A DNA stretch of 64,000 bases, from NCBI GenBank assembly GCA_030765065.1, contig CM060990.1, positions 7,808,001 through 7,872,000 on the forward strand, in the 5' to 3' direction. Position 1 is the stretch's first letter. The number at the start of each line of letters is the position of its first letter. Below, one piece after another: positions 1 to 11,100 of the stretch. The position numbers were made by a program, and so were the translations under genes. The notes under the pieces are model-generated. The model was given only the letters and a program-made list of their open reading frames with translations, made no database searches and had not been told where the DNA came from. The stretch comes from Deroplatys truncata (Eukaryota; Arthropoda; Insecta; Mantodea; Mantidae).

Positions 1-770
1 GCCTTGAAGGGGTCATTTACCGCTAGCGAGCTAGCGGAACGTACCGAGGTCAGTGCAGTGCAAAGCGAATCACGCATACACGCGATCGTGGCCAAGCCGC
101 AAGACCACCGCTCGGTTATTTGCTATATACGTGTTGCTCAAAACCAACGACCAGATTTTGGTTCAACTCATTTCTACGTGCGATACATTATGGAGTAGTA
201 ATAAAAATGATTTTCTGAAACAATAGCTCGCTGAAGAGTAGATAGTGTATGGCAATGCATCATGGCGCCAATCCCTATCACTTCCTAAACCAGGTGTTAT
301 CCTAGGATGGTATGCTGTGATTTGGTTGCTTAAAATGACCATTGATTGCTTCCCTAAAATCCTGTTTTCAATTGTACTGATCAAACCCGAAATGTTTTCC
401 GTCATGACAACGCTGGACTGCATACTTCAATGGTGACCGCCAGAAGTTGTGCAATTTAAAGTTTGATATGTTACTCCTTTTTGCAGATATTGCCTATTAC
501 ATTCTCAGAATTTCTTAATGATAAATGGCTTATTTCCTTAGAGGAGTGAAAATGGAACCAGAAAACCTCCTTCTTTGGGAGACATGGGATATGTAAACAT
601 TGAGAAAAGTGGAGCATAACCTGAATGAGCTTGTGTTTGAAACCTCCTTAGCCCACCCTGTATTGCCATATATGCACATGGAGGAGGTGAAACATAACAA
701 CATAGCGAACGAATTTATGAGACAACTGAATACAAATAACCTTAAATCGCGCTAATGATTTACCCACACG
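1..770. other. Intergenic DNA, no recognised feature
   Basis: AT-rich sequence with only short open frames (longest 86 codons). None shows a recognisable domain, and I found no repeat or tRNA-like module. Confidence 0.6.
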
Positions 771-774
771 CGTA

Positions 775-1016
775 CAATAGGTATTTAAGGCACGGACTCG
801 TGAACGTAGGTCGGCGGTTCAAATCCCACCGGGACCATTCCCCGGACTGAGTTTTCTTCCAGGTTTTCCTCAGCCCTCATAACTGGTAAATGCCAGGGGG
901 TACCCTATACTTTGGCCTGAGATGTTTCCTTCCTGAATTTCATGTATCATTAGTGTCCGCCACCTCAAGCGCCCTATACACTAAGAACGGACGTTAAACA
1001 CTACCAAAAAAGCACG
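775..1016 (+). mobile_element. tRNA-derived SINE (family 1)
   Basis: A polymerase III B-box-like core (GGTTCAAATCC, near 817-830) is followed by a pyrimidine-rich body (TTTTCTTCCAGGTTTTCCTC). Next come the motif AAATGCCAGGGGGTACC and a 3' end GGACGTTAAACACTACCAAAA. The same body motifs occur in inverse orientation near 6.95-7.16 kb, and a related 3' end occurs at 22.43-22.68 kb. The A-box is degraded and no target duplication was found, so the limits are approximate. Confidence 0.65.
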
Positions 1017-1250
1017 AGTGTTACGAACATTTTCAATCATCCCATATTTGTTTTTTACGCATAGATGTGCACAGTAACTTAAGGATAGAAGGCTTGTACT
1101 CTTGGTGTTAAAATTATCAATTGCACTAATCGTTTTATTTGTAGGATTTATTTTGATTACAACTATTTAGTAAACTGCTAAACAAATGACACTAAAGAAT
1201 CGATGTCATCAAATAACTGCGACGGCTTTCACAACCGGAGTCTTATCATA

Positions 1251-1388
1251 TTAATGTAATGAATTTCCGGGCTTTGTGGCCATTGTCTATTTGTGTATTT
1301 TCTAAAACAGTGCGTGATGAAACGTTCAGGTTTCAGAAAATAAAGAAATACACCTGGGCCACAAATCCCGGAAATTAATAATATTAAT
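1251..1388. mobile_element. Short foldback element (MITE-like inverted repeat)
   Basis: A long imperfect inverted repeat. The left arm contains AATTTCCGGGCTTTGTGGCC, and the right arm near 1357-1377 is its near-perfect reverse complement (one mismatch). Pairing continues inward to TATTTTCT/AGAAAATA and outward through an AT-rich stretch, with roughly 30 nt unpaired in the centre. ATATTAAT occurs at both outer edges and could be an 8-bp target duplication. However, its core ATTAAT is itself palindromic, so it may be part of the arms. No coding capacity. A similar arm appears at 63823. Confidence 0.7.
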
Positions 1389-2394
1389 CAACGACATCAT
1401 TCCACTGAATTTCTGTATTGTTGTTCGCTTAATTTTGTAGTTAAAATGAAAAATGGATTTAAGTGTAAAGTTTGTTATGGTTATTTAAATTTTCCTTCCA
1501 AACTAACACTGTAGATTTAAAGCAACACCTTTATATTTGTAGATCATTGTGAAATAGCTTGGTGTGAGAAAAATGTTAGTCATAACTCCGGTGAGTATAT
1601 GAGTCGAACAGCTTTCGAAGGAGGGCGCCGGCTGAAAAGTTTGGGAAGCACTGTTTTAAATTGACACACAGCCCTCTCCCACCGAGTGTTGACCTTAGCT
1701 CTGTTTGTTATCAGATCTGAACCTGACTTCATTCATGCGTTACTTTTCCATGTTTGTGTTATTTATACCTAATATTAACTAACATACGTCTAGTTAAATA
1801 CTTAAAATTGTCCCATTTTGAATATCCGTTAACTTAATGTTTTATATATAAAACGTTTCCTATTTCCTCTTCATTTTAGAGTTTCTTAATCGGAGCTGTC
1901 TGCTCTGCTTCGATTTGAAAATGTTACACCATTAAGAAGTCACACGTTAGTCAGCATTTTCCTGCGTGCTTAGCTTTGCTAGAAATGTGTAGTTTATAAG
2001 CCTATAACCTTATACTAGACCCTTCCCTGCTGTTAAAGAGTACCTATGCTCAAAAGCATATTATTCTGTACAAGATTATCTGAATGACAAATTATCCTGA
2101 TGATAATACTTATATATAGCTCTGTAAGTAGTATTAGTAAATATTAATGACAAGTGCCAGTCATATTTGATGCCTGCTCTAGAATTAATGAAGCTATTTA
2201 AATGTATGTATATTAAGAACTGACAGTAAATGCTATGCATTACAAATCAAATAGAACAAAATGATCAGACGAACAAAGGTAAAATCCTAGTGAATGTTAA
2301 AATAACTGTTCTTGCCTATACGTATGTTAACCTTATAGCAGTAAGGAGGTATTCAACTCTGTACAAAATTACACTTGTTTTGCTTCATTTTGTA
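1389..2394. other. Intergenic DNA, nothing recognised
   Basis: AT-rich non-coding sequence with no repeat, tRNA-like module or protein similarity that I could see. Confidence 0.55.
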
Positions 2395-2645
2395 TATAAT
2401 ATGCCTTTAATTTATTTTAAATGTTCTGTATACGATGTAATATTTATGTATATATGTAACTTTATTGTACATTTCCTGGACACGCATATAGTATGTGTCT
2501 ATTTTATTTCAAATGTTCCATATTCTGTGTAATATTTATGTTTATATGTAATTTTTGTACATTTCCTTGACATGTTCTATGTTCACAAGCCTTTACGGCT
2601 GCTAGTGAACTCACAGAATACAATCTAATCTAATCTAATCTAATC
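2395..2645 (+). mobile_element. 3' end of a non-LTR retrotransposon with (TCTAA)n tail
   Basis: The block ends in four tandem copies of a TCTAA-type pentamer (about 2620-2645). This is preceded at 2581-2610 by a hairpin whose arms are GTTCAC and GTGAAC, with a second nested stem AGCC/GGCT. A terminal hairpin followed by a short-repeat tail is the layout seen in the two complete LINEs of this window, although the sequence differs. Upstream, an AT-rich ~70-bp segment is duplicated in tandem with a 92-bp offset (starting near 2411 and 2503). No coding part remains, so this is a 5'-truncated insertion. The left limit is uncertain. Confidence 0.6.
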
Positions 2646-2897
2646 CTATTGTGCTCTGGGAATTAGGGCTCTACAGTATCGGTAGGTGTCAGACAAATGG
2701 CGCAGATGCTTGCTTTCGGAAAGATATTATCGACCCTGTCAGATGACAGCCTTCTCTAAAGAGCCCGCCGGTGTGACCGGGTCATCAAGCTTCTAATCGT
2801 CAGGGACGTCTGCGCCCTATAGCCTCCTGGGGTGGCAAGTGCAAAAGATCCGCTTTTGGTCGAGTCGTGAGGTGTCCCTTACATTCCTTGGTCATAG
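2646..2897 (+). repeat. Single-unit relative of the 62-bp satellite with its leader
   Basis: This stretch aligns by eye with 7795-8130. Shared motifs in the same order are CTGGGAA..TTAGGG, a GCGCA(A)ATGG-like word, CCTTCTCT, GCCCGCC(G/C)GTGTGACCGG, ATCAAGCTT and CTTCTGCGC/CGTCTGCGC. It then carries one satellite-like unit (GCCTCCTGGGGTGGCAAGTGC, AAAAGATCCGC, TCGAGTCGTGAGGTGTCCC). The large array downstream has about 75 such units. This fragment could therefore be a dispersed element whose other copy expanded. Confidence 0.6.
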
Positions 2898-5800
2898 GTT
2901 TATTATTATTCACTTCCTTTGAGAATCAGTCTTCAAACTGACAATGTTGATGTAGTAACTACTGACTTAAACACTGTACATGTGTTTACAAATAGCTGCT
3001 TATTGTACCTTTATTTATTATTTGTCAGGATAGATGAAATGTTTAACTTCAAAATTTGATAAAATACGGGCCACCAAGGTATTGGAAATTAAAAGCATGG
3101 CATAACAGTAGGAAAATTTCAGGTTAACTAACAGATAAGATTCTTCTAGCTCCAGCAGACAGATCCTTACTTTTAGATAAATTCTGCGGAACCGCAACCC
3201 AGCCTTGTTTTTAAGTTTTATCGTTTAGAATTGAGCATGAAAGAAAAATAATTTAGAAGTTGCTCCCAGTTGTAAGTAAACGTTAATGCCCGTTTAAAAT
3301 TAAACCAGAGAACCATGTCTGTATGAATATTTTAATTGACTGGGATAAAAACTATTTTAATTTGAGAAAACTCCGTGTTAAAGGAAGTACTACAACAATA
3401 ATGTGACGATTTCAGAAATATAGAAGTATGAAATTATTTTCAATGCAACGCACAGCTTTATGAAATCGCTAAAAAGGAAATTATTGATATTTTACCAAAG
3501 TGGGCGTATTTACCAGAAAACTACAGAATGAGAGAGCGTGATCTACGTAAGTGTATCGTGGTTCACTTAGAGCTGCATCATCGTCTTGGAACAAGCTTTT
3601 TGTTCACACGCACTTTTGTTTTATGCCCGAGGTTCCAGTCCCGTCGTCTGCGGGTAGAACATTACAGAACTATTACGTTCTTTCTGTCCCATAACCAGCC
3701 GCATCGTAAAAGGAACCCCACTACTTTGTCTCTCCCCTTGTTTTGTAAAGACAGCGACTATAAAGCAAACGGACTCTTCAGTAATTCTCTACTTTATGGG
3801 CATTTACAACAAAGGAAAATGACAAGAGCACGGATTGAGGTAATAGCAAAGCACGCTGCCGGACCAGAAAAACAATTACTTGGTAAAGTGGGTTTTTCTC
3901 TTTGGAGGACGTACGAGTCTAATTGGGTTATATTACCCTGATACTGTGTTGCTCGTGCTGAAAGCAAAATGCAATAGGATGGGATTTACAAGGAATATGC
4001 TGCTCAGCTGCTTATGTGTGATAAAGCATGGAGAGAGAAAGTGTAAACGAACTGAGAAATCAATGTCTTTTAATGTTATCTAAACAATGAAGTGCTGTTC
4101 TGTGTTATAGTTTATCCTTCCTTATGGAGCCGATATATAAAGTTAAAATCATTAATGCAGCCCCTTCGAGCGAGCGCACGGTGCACAACGCTAATTCTAT
4201 AATACAAGCTACAAGGCACTGATTTGGACTACCAAGGCAGCGTGCTTGGCGTGGAGCAGTGTTTAAACTACGCAACTTCCACGCGAGCAGCTCAGTGCTG
4301 TCTTTTATTTTAACAACTCGTTTTACTGTATCGCTTGTGTTGCTTCGTTTTACTTAAAAATATAATTACAATAATGGTGAAATTTGTGTTTATAAAATAA
4401 GTTAATTGAATATGAAACCTCATCCCGACCGATAAATCAATGTCCTGGTTGCCATTTACTGTTGCTGCTGACCTGAGTAAAAGCTATATACATAAACATG
4501 AGGAAAACATTATGGATCTTTACTATGTATTTAAAGTGAAAGGGAAAAAAGCTGAGTAGCTCCACGGAGATTTGAATTACAACCTCCGGAATAGCAAACT
4601 AACTCTCTACCACTGAACAAAGAGTGCTGCAGCAAGCGTGGCGTTGTAATTATTTTAATCACACTCCACTTGAGAACCATAAATCAATAAAGTGTGTTTT
4701 GGTTACAAAAATTCAGTGTTGCATCACTTTGAAACCTCTGTTTGTTTGAAATCTCGTATATGAATTATTTCTTCGAAACACTTTTGTGATTATAGTTATG
4801 TTCCCCAATTTAAGTACCACAAAAATTATACACACTCTTTAAGAACAAAGCCTGGCTGTTCCGAGCGCTCACGGAAGTACCCGATTCGAGCTCCGTCTCT
4901 CACACTCCGGCCAGTTTTAAATTGACAGAGTGAACATCATAAGAAGAAATGGGGTTTAAATAAAACTGATGTGTTGCAAATAATGGAACATAAATATATA
5001 CTGACTTAAGACTTTATTATTATTTATTACATTATGGCAATTCCCATTTATCGCGACTTTGTTAGGAAAAATATTGTGATAAACTGTAATAAAAATTACT
5101 TTATTAATCAAACAAAAACCATGTTTAATTGCAGTTTCTTATTATTGTTGTTTAGTAAAGTATTTCCTGCGTTTTAATCAAATATTTTAAACCGCTGTTG
5201 TTGAAATATGCTTTTTACTTTATATACACGAGCCAAAAACGGATAAAAATAAAAAGAAATCCGCAGAATTTTGTTTAATATTTGGTTGGTTAGTTTTAGC
5301 TAACAATTTCATTCGTTCTTTCAAATTGTTATTAGCCACGTTATATATGTGTGTCTGATTTATTCTGTAGTGATAACGATACCCATCCTGTTCGGTTCGC
5401 TCCCGCTCAAGCTTCATCTGTACCACGTAGCCTCTGAGATTCGAACCCGGGTCCTATTGTGTAACATTATACGACGTTGTTTCATGACCGTACATGCTGC
5501 AGACCTACGCATATCGTTTATTCATTGCACGAATGTACATAACACAAATGTCTTATCCCTTAAGTTAAGCACTTAGACAGTTCTGCACCTATTGGAAGCC
5601 CATACAACCTGAGTAATCGTTTCTTCACAATAGGTTTTGTTTGTATGCATGTTGCAAACTCCGTCCCATATAACCCACATAATTGGAATATTTTACGCAA
5701 CTTCTAGGCTGTCAAACCGAAAGCTCTGCCTGTTTCAGAAACAAAAATCTCAGTCCTCCAGTTCCTTATGATTTCGTTTGTTTCTATTAGGTAATTTTTG

Positions 5801-6943
5801 CACGAAGTTGATAGTGTGCAACCCAAAAGTAACTACTTTATTTCCCGTCTGATTACAATGTATGATCCTTTTCCCAATTTTGACTTGGGTTTCAGAACTA
5901 CAAACTGGAATATGAGGATTTTTCTTTCGCTCATAAAGTAAGATAAACAAATTCCTTGAACACATTTAACAAGTTAAGTCTTTACAAACATTGATAACCA
6001 CAAGGAACACCTATATAGCTATGCTGTTGTTCTGGAAATGCGCCAATCCCTGAAACAAAGTCGACTTTGTCAGTTTTATTGAAACCAGAAAAGAGTCAAT
6101 TCATGGTTCATCTGCTCTGTATTTCACAGCGCTGGTGAAAATGGTTTCAAAATTATTAAGAGAGAGACAGAGATTCGAAAGTTGCGCCTAAAAACCTTCA
6201 GTGTAAGTTGAAAACCCTCTGAAGAGTTATAGTATCCCTTTTTATCAACCTTCAAAAGCTTTTCTCCTGAGCACAGACGTTCGAGATATCTTGGAGACTA
6301 CTACTACGTTTCAACACCAGATTGTTCTTCCTTGCGTTTGTGATATCAGGGTGTTGAAGGGCACTAGGTAGTTGTGCAGTTACGTTTTCATATTATGAAC
6401 GTTCAGTAGAACTGAATAACTCTTCAGTATACAGAATATTGTTGTAGAGCTGCTTACATTTCATTACTTCATTAGAATGTCTGAGAATACATAATGATAT
6501 GATATACTCAGCAAAGATTGTGAGAATACCCGAGCATTACGACTAGAGCTCAGAAAATGTTGTATATGCATTTGTCACATGGTTTCGAAGGGATCTACTG
6601 CAGATAGCCACCAGGTGAACTTGGAAGCTCTTGCGTTATCATAACCGTTTTACTAGTAAACCAACAATTATAAGACAATGAAACCTTTCCAGCGAAAATA
6701 ATTAAGTGAAAAAATTGAAAATTTTACTAAACATATAGTGAAACTTAATACAACAAATCGCGCATTAATAGTTATAGTTATAATTGTACGTGCTGAAAGT
6801 TTAAAAGTGTGCTCCAAATTTATGTCAAATTTGAACATTTAAATACCTGTATTTTGGAAATGAAAGGGATTGTAAAGTGTGTTCAGATTTTACCATTTTT
6901 ACGTGTTCGCTTATCATAATATTTTAAGAACAGAACCGTTCTT
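2898..6943. other. Intergenic DNA with scattered tRNA-like modules
   Basis: Mostly AT-rich unique sequence. On the minus strand a tRNA-like module lies at about 4562-4645 (TTCAGTGGTAGAGAGTTAG with a degraded B-box), and another B-box-like core (GACCCGGGTTCGAATCTC) lies at about 5430-5452. Both look like SINE heads or tRNA relics rather than functional tRNA genes. The open frame at 3528-3941 (137 codons) has no domain I recognise and no codon or context support. Confidence 0.45.
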
Positions 6944-7165
6944 ACTTCATGCGGCACGGATGGTGCATGAAATGAAATGATAATTGCAAAGGAAATATGG
7001 GAAGGAAACGCTCCAGGCCTAAGTTTGGGTACCTCTCCGGCATTTGCCAGTTCTAAAGACCGAGGAAATCTTCATTCAGAGGGACTGTCCTGGCGAGATT
7101 TGACGCAGGCCGTGACCGTTCATGACTCTGTGCTTTAGCGATCTCAGTTACCCGTGACGATATAA
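6944..7165 (-). mobile_element. tRNA-derived SINE (family 1), minus strand
   Basis: Read on the minus strand it has GATCGCTAAAGCACAGAGTC and a degraded B-box (GCGTCAAATCTCGCC). It then has a CCTC-rich body with GGCAAATGCCGGAGAGGTACC, GGCCTGGAGCGTTTCCTTCC and an ACCATCCGTGCC-type 3' region, in the order seen in the plus-strand copy near 0.8-1.0 kb. End points are approximate. Confidence 0.6.
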
Positions 7166-7794
7166 TGTTTTATTATTAAAATAAACACACAAATGATATT
7201 ACAGTGCTATACGAATATTCAGTTTTAAAGAAATTTCTTTCCTCCTCTAAAATTATATTTTTGCTAGATAGACGATGTAACGCTAAGTAGTACACGTAAA
7301 ATTTGGATAAATAGGATCATATTCGTATTTAATATCAGAGCGTGCCTTGCTACTTTCTCTTATGTATTTCTTAGCTTATTGTAAACAACGCTAATGGGAT
7401 AATTGATGATCAACATTGTTCTTCGGTTGTTTTCTCTGGCTAAAAGTTGCATTTTTCTACTCAGATAGTTTATTTCCTACTTGCGTCGAAGTCGCAGTTC
7501 GGCAGGTGGTATGCAAATAGCTACACCGCGTGCATGAACCTGGGCAATCGTGGCTGGTCATATAACTCTTCCTGGATAGTCCTGTAGTTGAAATTTATGG
7601 TTATTATTACCCCATCAAAGTACAACCATGGTAACATGCGAGGATCGCATTCAGAAACTCCTGGGTTCCATTTTTGGAGCGACCACTTACCATGGGTTTT
7701 TCGTGCTTTTCCCTGGTTAACTAGGCATATGGCGTGCTTTGTCTTTACCACGAACTTCCTTTCGCTCATCTACTATCATTTCGCTTCACTTTTC
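7166..7794. other. Intergenic DNA, possible degraded SINE near 7640-7790
   Basis: No gene recognised. The part from about 7660 has GGTTCCATTTTTGGAGCGACC followed by a pyrimidine-rich body and a CCACGAACTTCCTTTC motif. This is weakly reminiscent of the window's SINE bodies, but too diverged to call with confidence. Confidence 0.3.
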
Positions 7795-8110
7795 ATGTTT
7801 CTGGGAAGCTTAGGGGCTGTGCAATGTCGAAACGTTGGCGCAAATGGTTGCTCGTTGGACAGTTTTCTCAGCCTTTGCATATGGCGGCCTTCTCTCAGCC
7901 GCGTTACGTGGGCGGACTTCTCTTCGATTCCGGCAGAGGGGAGCCTTCATTGAGCAGCCCGCCCGTGTGACCGGTAATCAAGCTTGCAATCGTTAAGAGA
8001 CTTCTGCGCGTCTCGTTCCGCTGGTTTCCCTCCGCCCTATGGCCTTTTGCGTTTCTTCGGCTTATATGCTCCTTATATGAGCTTATATGCTCATCCGTTC
8101 CTCCTAGGAG
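7795..8110 (+). repeat. Leader segment of the 62-bp satellite
   Basis: A single-copy-like leader immediately before the first satellite unit. It matches 2646-2830 in order (see that entry), including a GCCCGCCCGTGTGACCGG block and ATCAAGCTT. Its recurrence away from the array shows that the leader and the satellite unit travel as one element. Confidence 0.6.
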
Positions 8111-11100
8111 TAGTAAGCACAACAGACCCGCGTGGAGTCGAGGTGGGAGATTGCGTCTCTTTGGCCGGTATACCTGCGGCCTATAGCCTTCTGCGGTCCC
8201 TTCTCCTCATCCGTTCCTCCTGGGAATGGTAAGCACAAAATATCCGTGTTGAGTTGAGGTGGGAGGTTGCGTTTCTATCGACCGAGCTGCCTCGGTCTAT
8301 AGCCTCCTGGGGTTCCATCACCTCATCCGTTCCTCAGGGGAGGGTAAGCACTAAAGATCCGCTTGTGGTCGAGGTGCGAGGTATACTCTCCGTTCCTCCT
8401 GGGAATGGTAAGCACAAAATGTCCGCGTTGAGTCGAGGTGCGAGGTTGCGTTTCTATCAACCGAGCTCTCTCGGTCTATAGCCTCCTTCGGTTCCTTCAC
8501 CTTATCCGTTCCTCAGGGGAAGGTAAGCACAAAACCTCCGCATTGAGTCGAGGTGGAAGGTTGCGTTTGTGTTGGTCGGCATACCTGCAGTTCCTTCATT
8601 TCATGCGTTCCTCCGCGGGAGGTTAAGCACAAAACATCCGCCTTGGGTCAAGGTGAACTGTGTCCCCTCCGTTCCTCCTGGGACAGTAAGCACAAAGAAT
8701 CTGTGTTGAGTCCGGGTGCGAGGTGTCCCCTTGGTTCATCCTGGGACGGTAACCACAAACAATTGTGTTGAGTTCAGGTGTGAAGTGTCCCCTCCGTTAT
8801 CCCTGAGACTCTAAGCACATAGGACAGTGTAGCGTTCAGGTGTGAAGTGTCGCCCTCCGTTACACCTGAGACTATAAACACAAAGGATATGTTAGGTCCA
8901 GGTGCGAGGTGTCCCCATCGTTCCTCCTGAGACGGTAAGCACAAAAGATTATGTTGAGTTCAGGTGCGAAATGTCCCCTCCGTTCCTTCTGGGTCGGTAA
9001 GCACAAAGGATTGTGTTGTGTCCACGTGAGAGGTGTCTACTTTGTTCCTCCTGGGACGGTAAGCATAAACGATCGTGTTGAGTACAGGTGTGAGGTGTCC
9101 CCTCCGTTCCTTCTAGGACTGTAAGCACAAAGAATCGAGTTGGGACAAGGTGTCCCCTCCGTTTCTCCTGGGATGTAAGCACGAAGGGTCGTGTTGGTTC
9201 CAGATGCGAGGTGTCCTCTCCGTTCCTCCTGGGACGGTAAGCACAAAGGATCGATTTGTGTCCAGATGTGAGGTGTCCCCTCATTTCCTCCAGGGACGGT
9301 AAGCACAAAGGATCGTGTTGTGACCAGGTGTTCTCTCCGTTCCTCCTGGCATGTAAGCACCAAGGATCGTGTTGGGTCCAGGTGTGAGGTTTCCCTTCGG
9401 GTTCCCTGAGACGGTAAGCACAAAGTATCCTGTTGTGTCCACATGTGAGGTGTTGCATCGGTTCCTCCTGGGACGGTAAGCACAACGGGTCGTGTTGGGT
9501 CTAGTTGCGAAGTGTCTACTCCGTTCCTCCTGGGACTGTAAGCACAAAGGATTGTGTTAAGTGTAAGTATGAGGTGCCCCCTCCGTTACCCCTGAGACGG
9601 TTGGCATAAAGGATCGTGTTGGGTCAAAGTGTAAGCTGTCCCCTCCGTTCCTCCTGGGACGGTAAGCGTAAAGGATCGTGTTGGGTCCAGGTGTGCGGTG
9701 TCTCCTCTGTTCCTCTTGGGGCGGTAAGCACGAAGGAGCGTGTAGGGTCCAGGTGTGAGGTGTCCCCTCCGTTCCTTCTGGGTCGTTAAGCACAAAAGAT
9801 ATTGCTGGGTCCAGGTGCGAGTTGTACCCTCCGCTCCTCCTGGGACGGTAACCACAAAGGATCGTGTTGGGTCCAGGTGTGAAGTGTCGTCCTCAATTAC
9901 TCCTGGGATGGTAAGCACCAAGGACCGTGTTGGGTCCAGGTGTGAAGTGCCCCATCCGTTCCTCTTGAGACAGTATGCAGAAGGGATCTTGTTGAGCCCA
10001 GGTGTGAGGTGGCTTCTCCCTTCCTAATGGGTCGTTAAGCGCAAATGATCTCGTTGTGTCTAGTTGCCAGGAGTCCTCTCCGTTTCTCTTGGGACGGTAA
10101 GCACAAATAATTAGTGTTGTGTCCAGATGTGTGGTGTCGCCTCCTTTCCTCCTGGGACGATAAGCACAAAGGATCGTGTTGGGACCAAGGTACCCCTCCG
10201 TTCCTCCTGGGATGTAATCACAAAGCATCATGTTGGGTCCAGGTGTGAGGTGCACCTTCAGGTTCCCTGAGACGGTAAGCACAGAGGATTGTGTAGGTTC
10301 CAGCTTTGGGGTGGCTCCTCCGTTCCTCCTGGGTCGTTAAGCACAAATGATCTCGTTGGGTCCAGTTGCGATGTGTGCTCTCCGTTCCTCCTGGGACGGT
10401 AAGCACCAAGATTAGTGTTGTGTCCAGATGGGAGGTGTGCTCTCCTTTCCTCCTGGGATGCTAAGCACAAAGGATCTTCTTCGGTCCAGGTGTGAGGTGT
10501 CCCTTCAGGTACTCTGAGACGGTAAGCACAAAGGATCGTGTTGGGTCCAGGTGGGCGGTGTCTCCTTTGTTCCTCTTGGAGCGGTAACCACGAGGGATCT
10601 AGTTGGGTTCATGTGCTATTTGTACCCTCTGCTCCTCCTAAGACCGCAACCACAAAGGATTGTGTTGGGTCGAGGTGTGAAGTGTCGCCCTCCGTTTCTC
10701 CTGGGACGGTAAGCACAAAGGATCGTGTTGAGTCCAGATGCGAGTTGTCCTCTCCCTTCCTCCTTGGAAGGTAAGCACAAAAATCGTGTTGAGTGCTGTT
10801 GTGAGGTGTTCCCTCCGTTATCCCTGAGACAGTAGGCACAAATGAGCGTACTGGTTCCAGATGCGAGGTGTGCCCTCCGTTCTACCTGGAACGATAAGCA
10901 CAAAGGATAGTGTTGTGGTTCAGGTGAAAGTTGTCGCCTCCGTATCTTCTGGGACGGAAAACCCAAGGTTTGTTTTGGGTCCAGGTGCGGGGTGTCGCCT
11001 CCGTTCCTCCTGGTTCAGTAAGCACAAAGGATTTCGTTGGGCCCATGTGCGAGGTGATTCCTCCGTTCCTCCTGGGAAGCTAAGCACAAAGGATCTTGTT

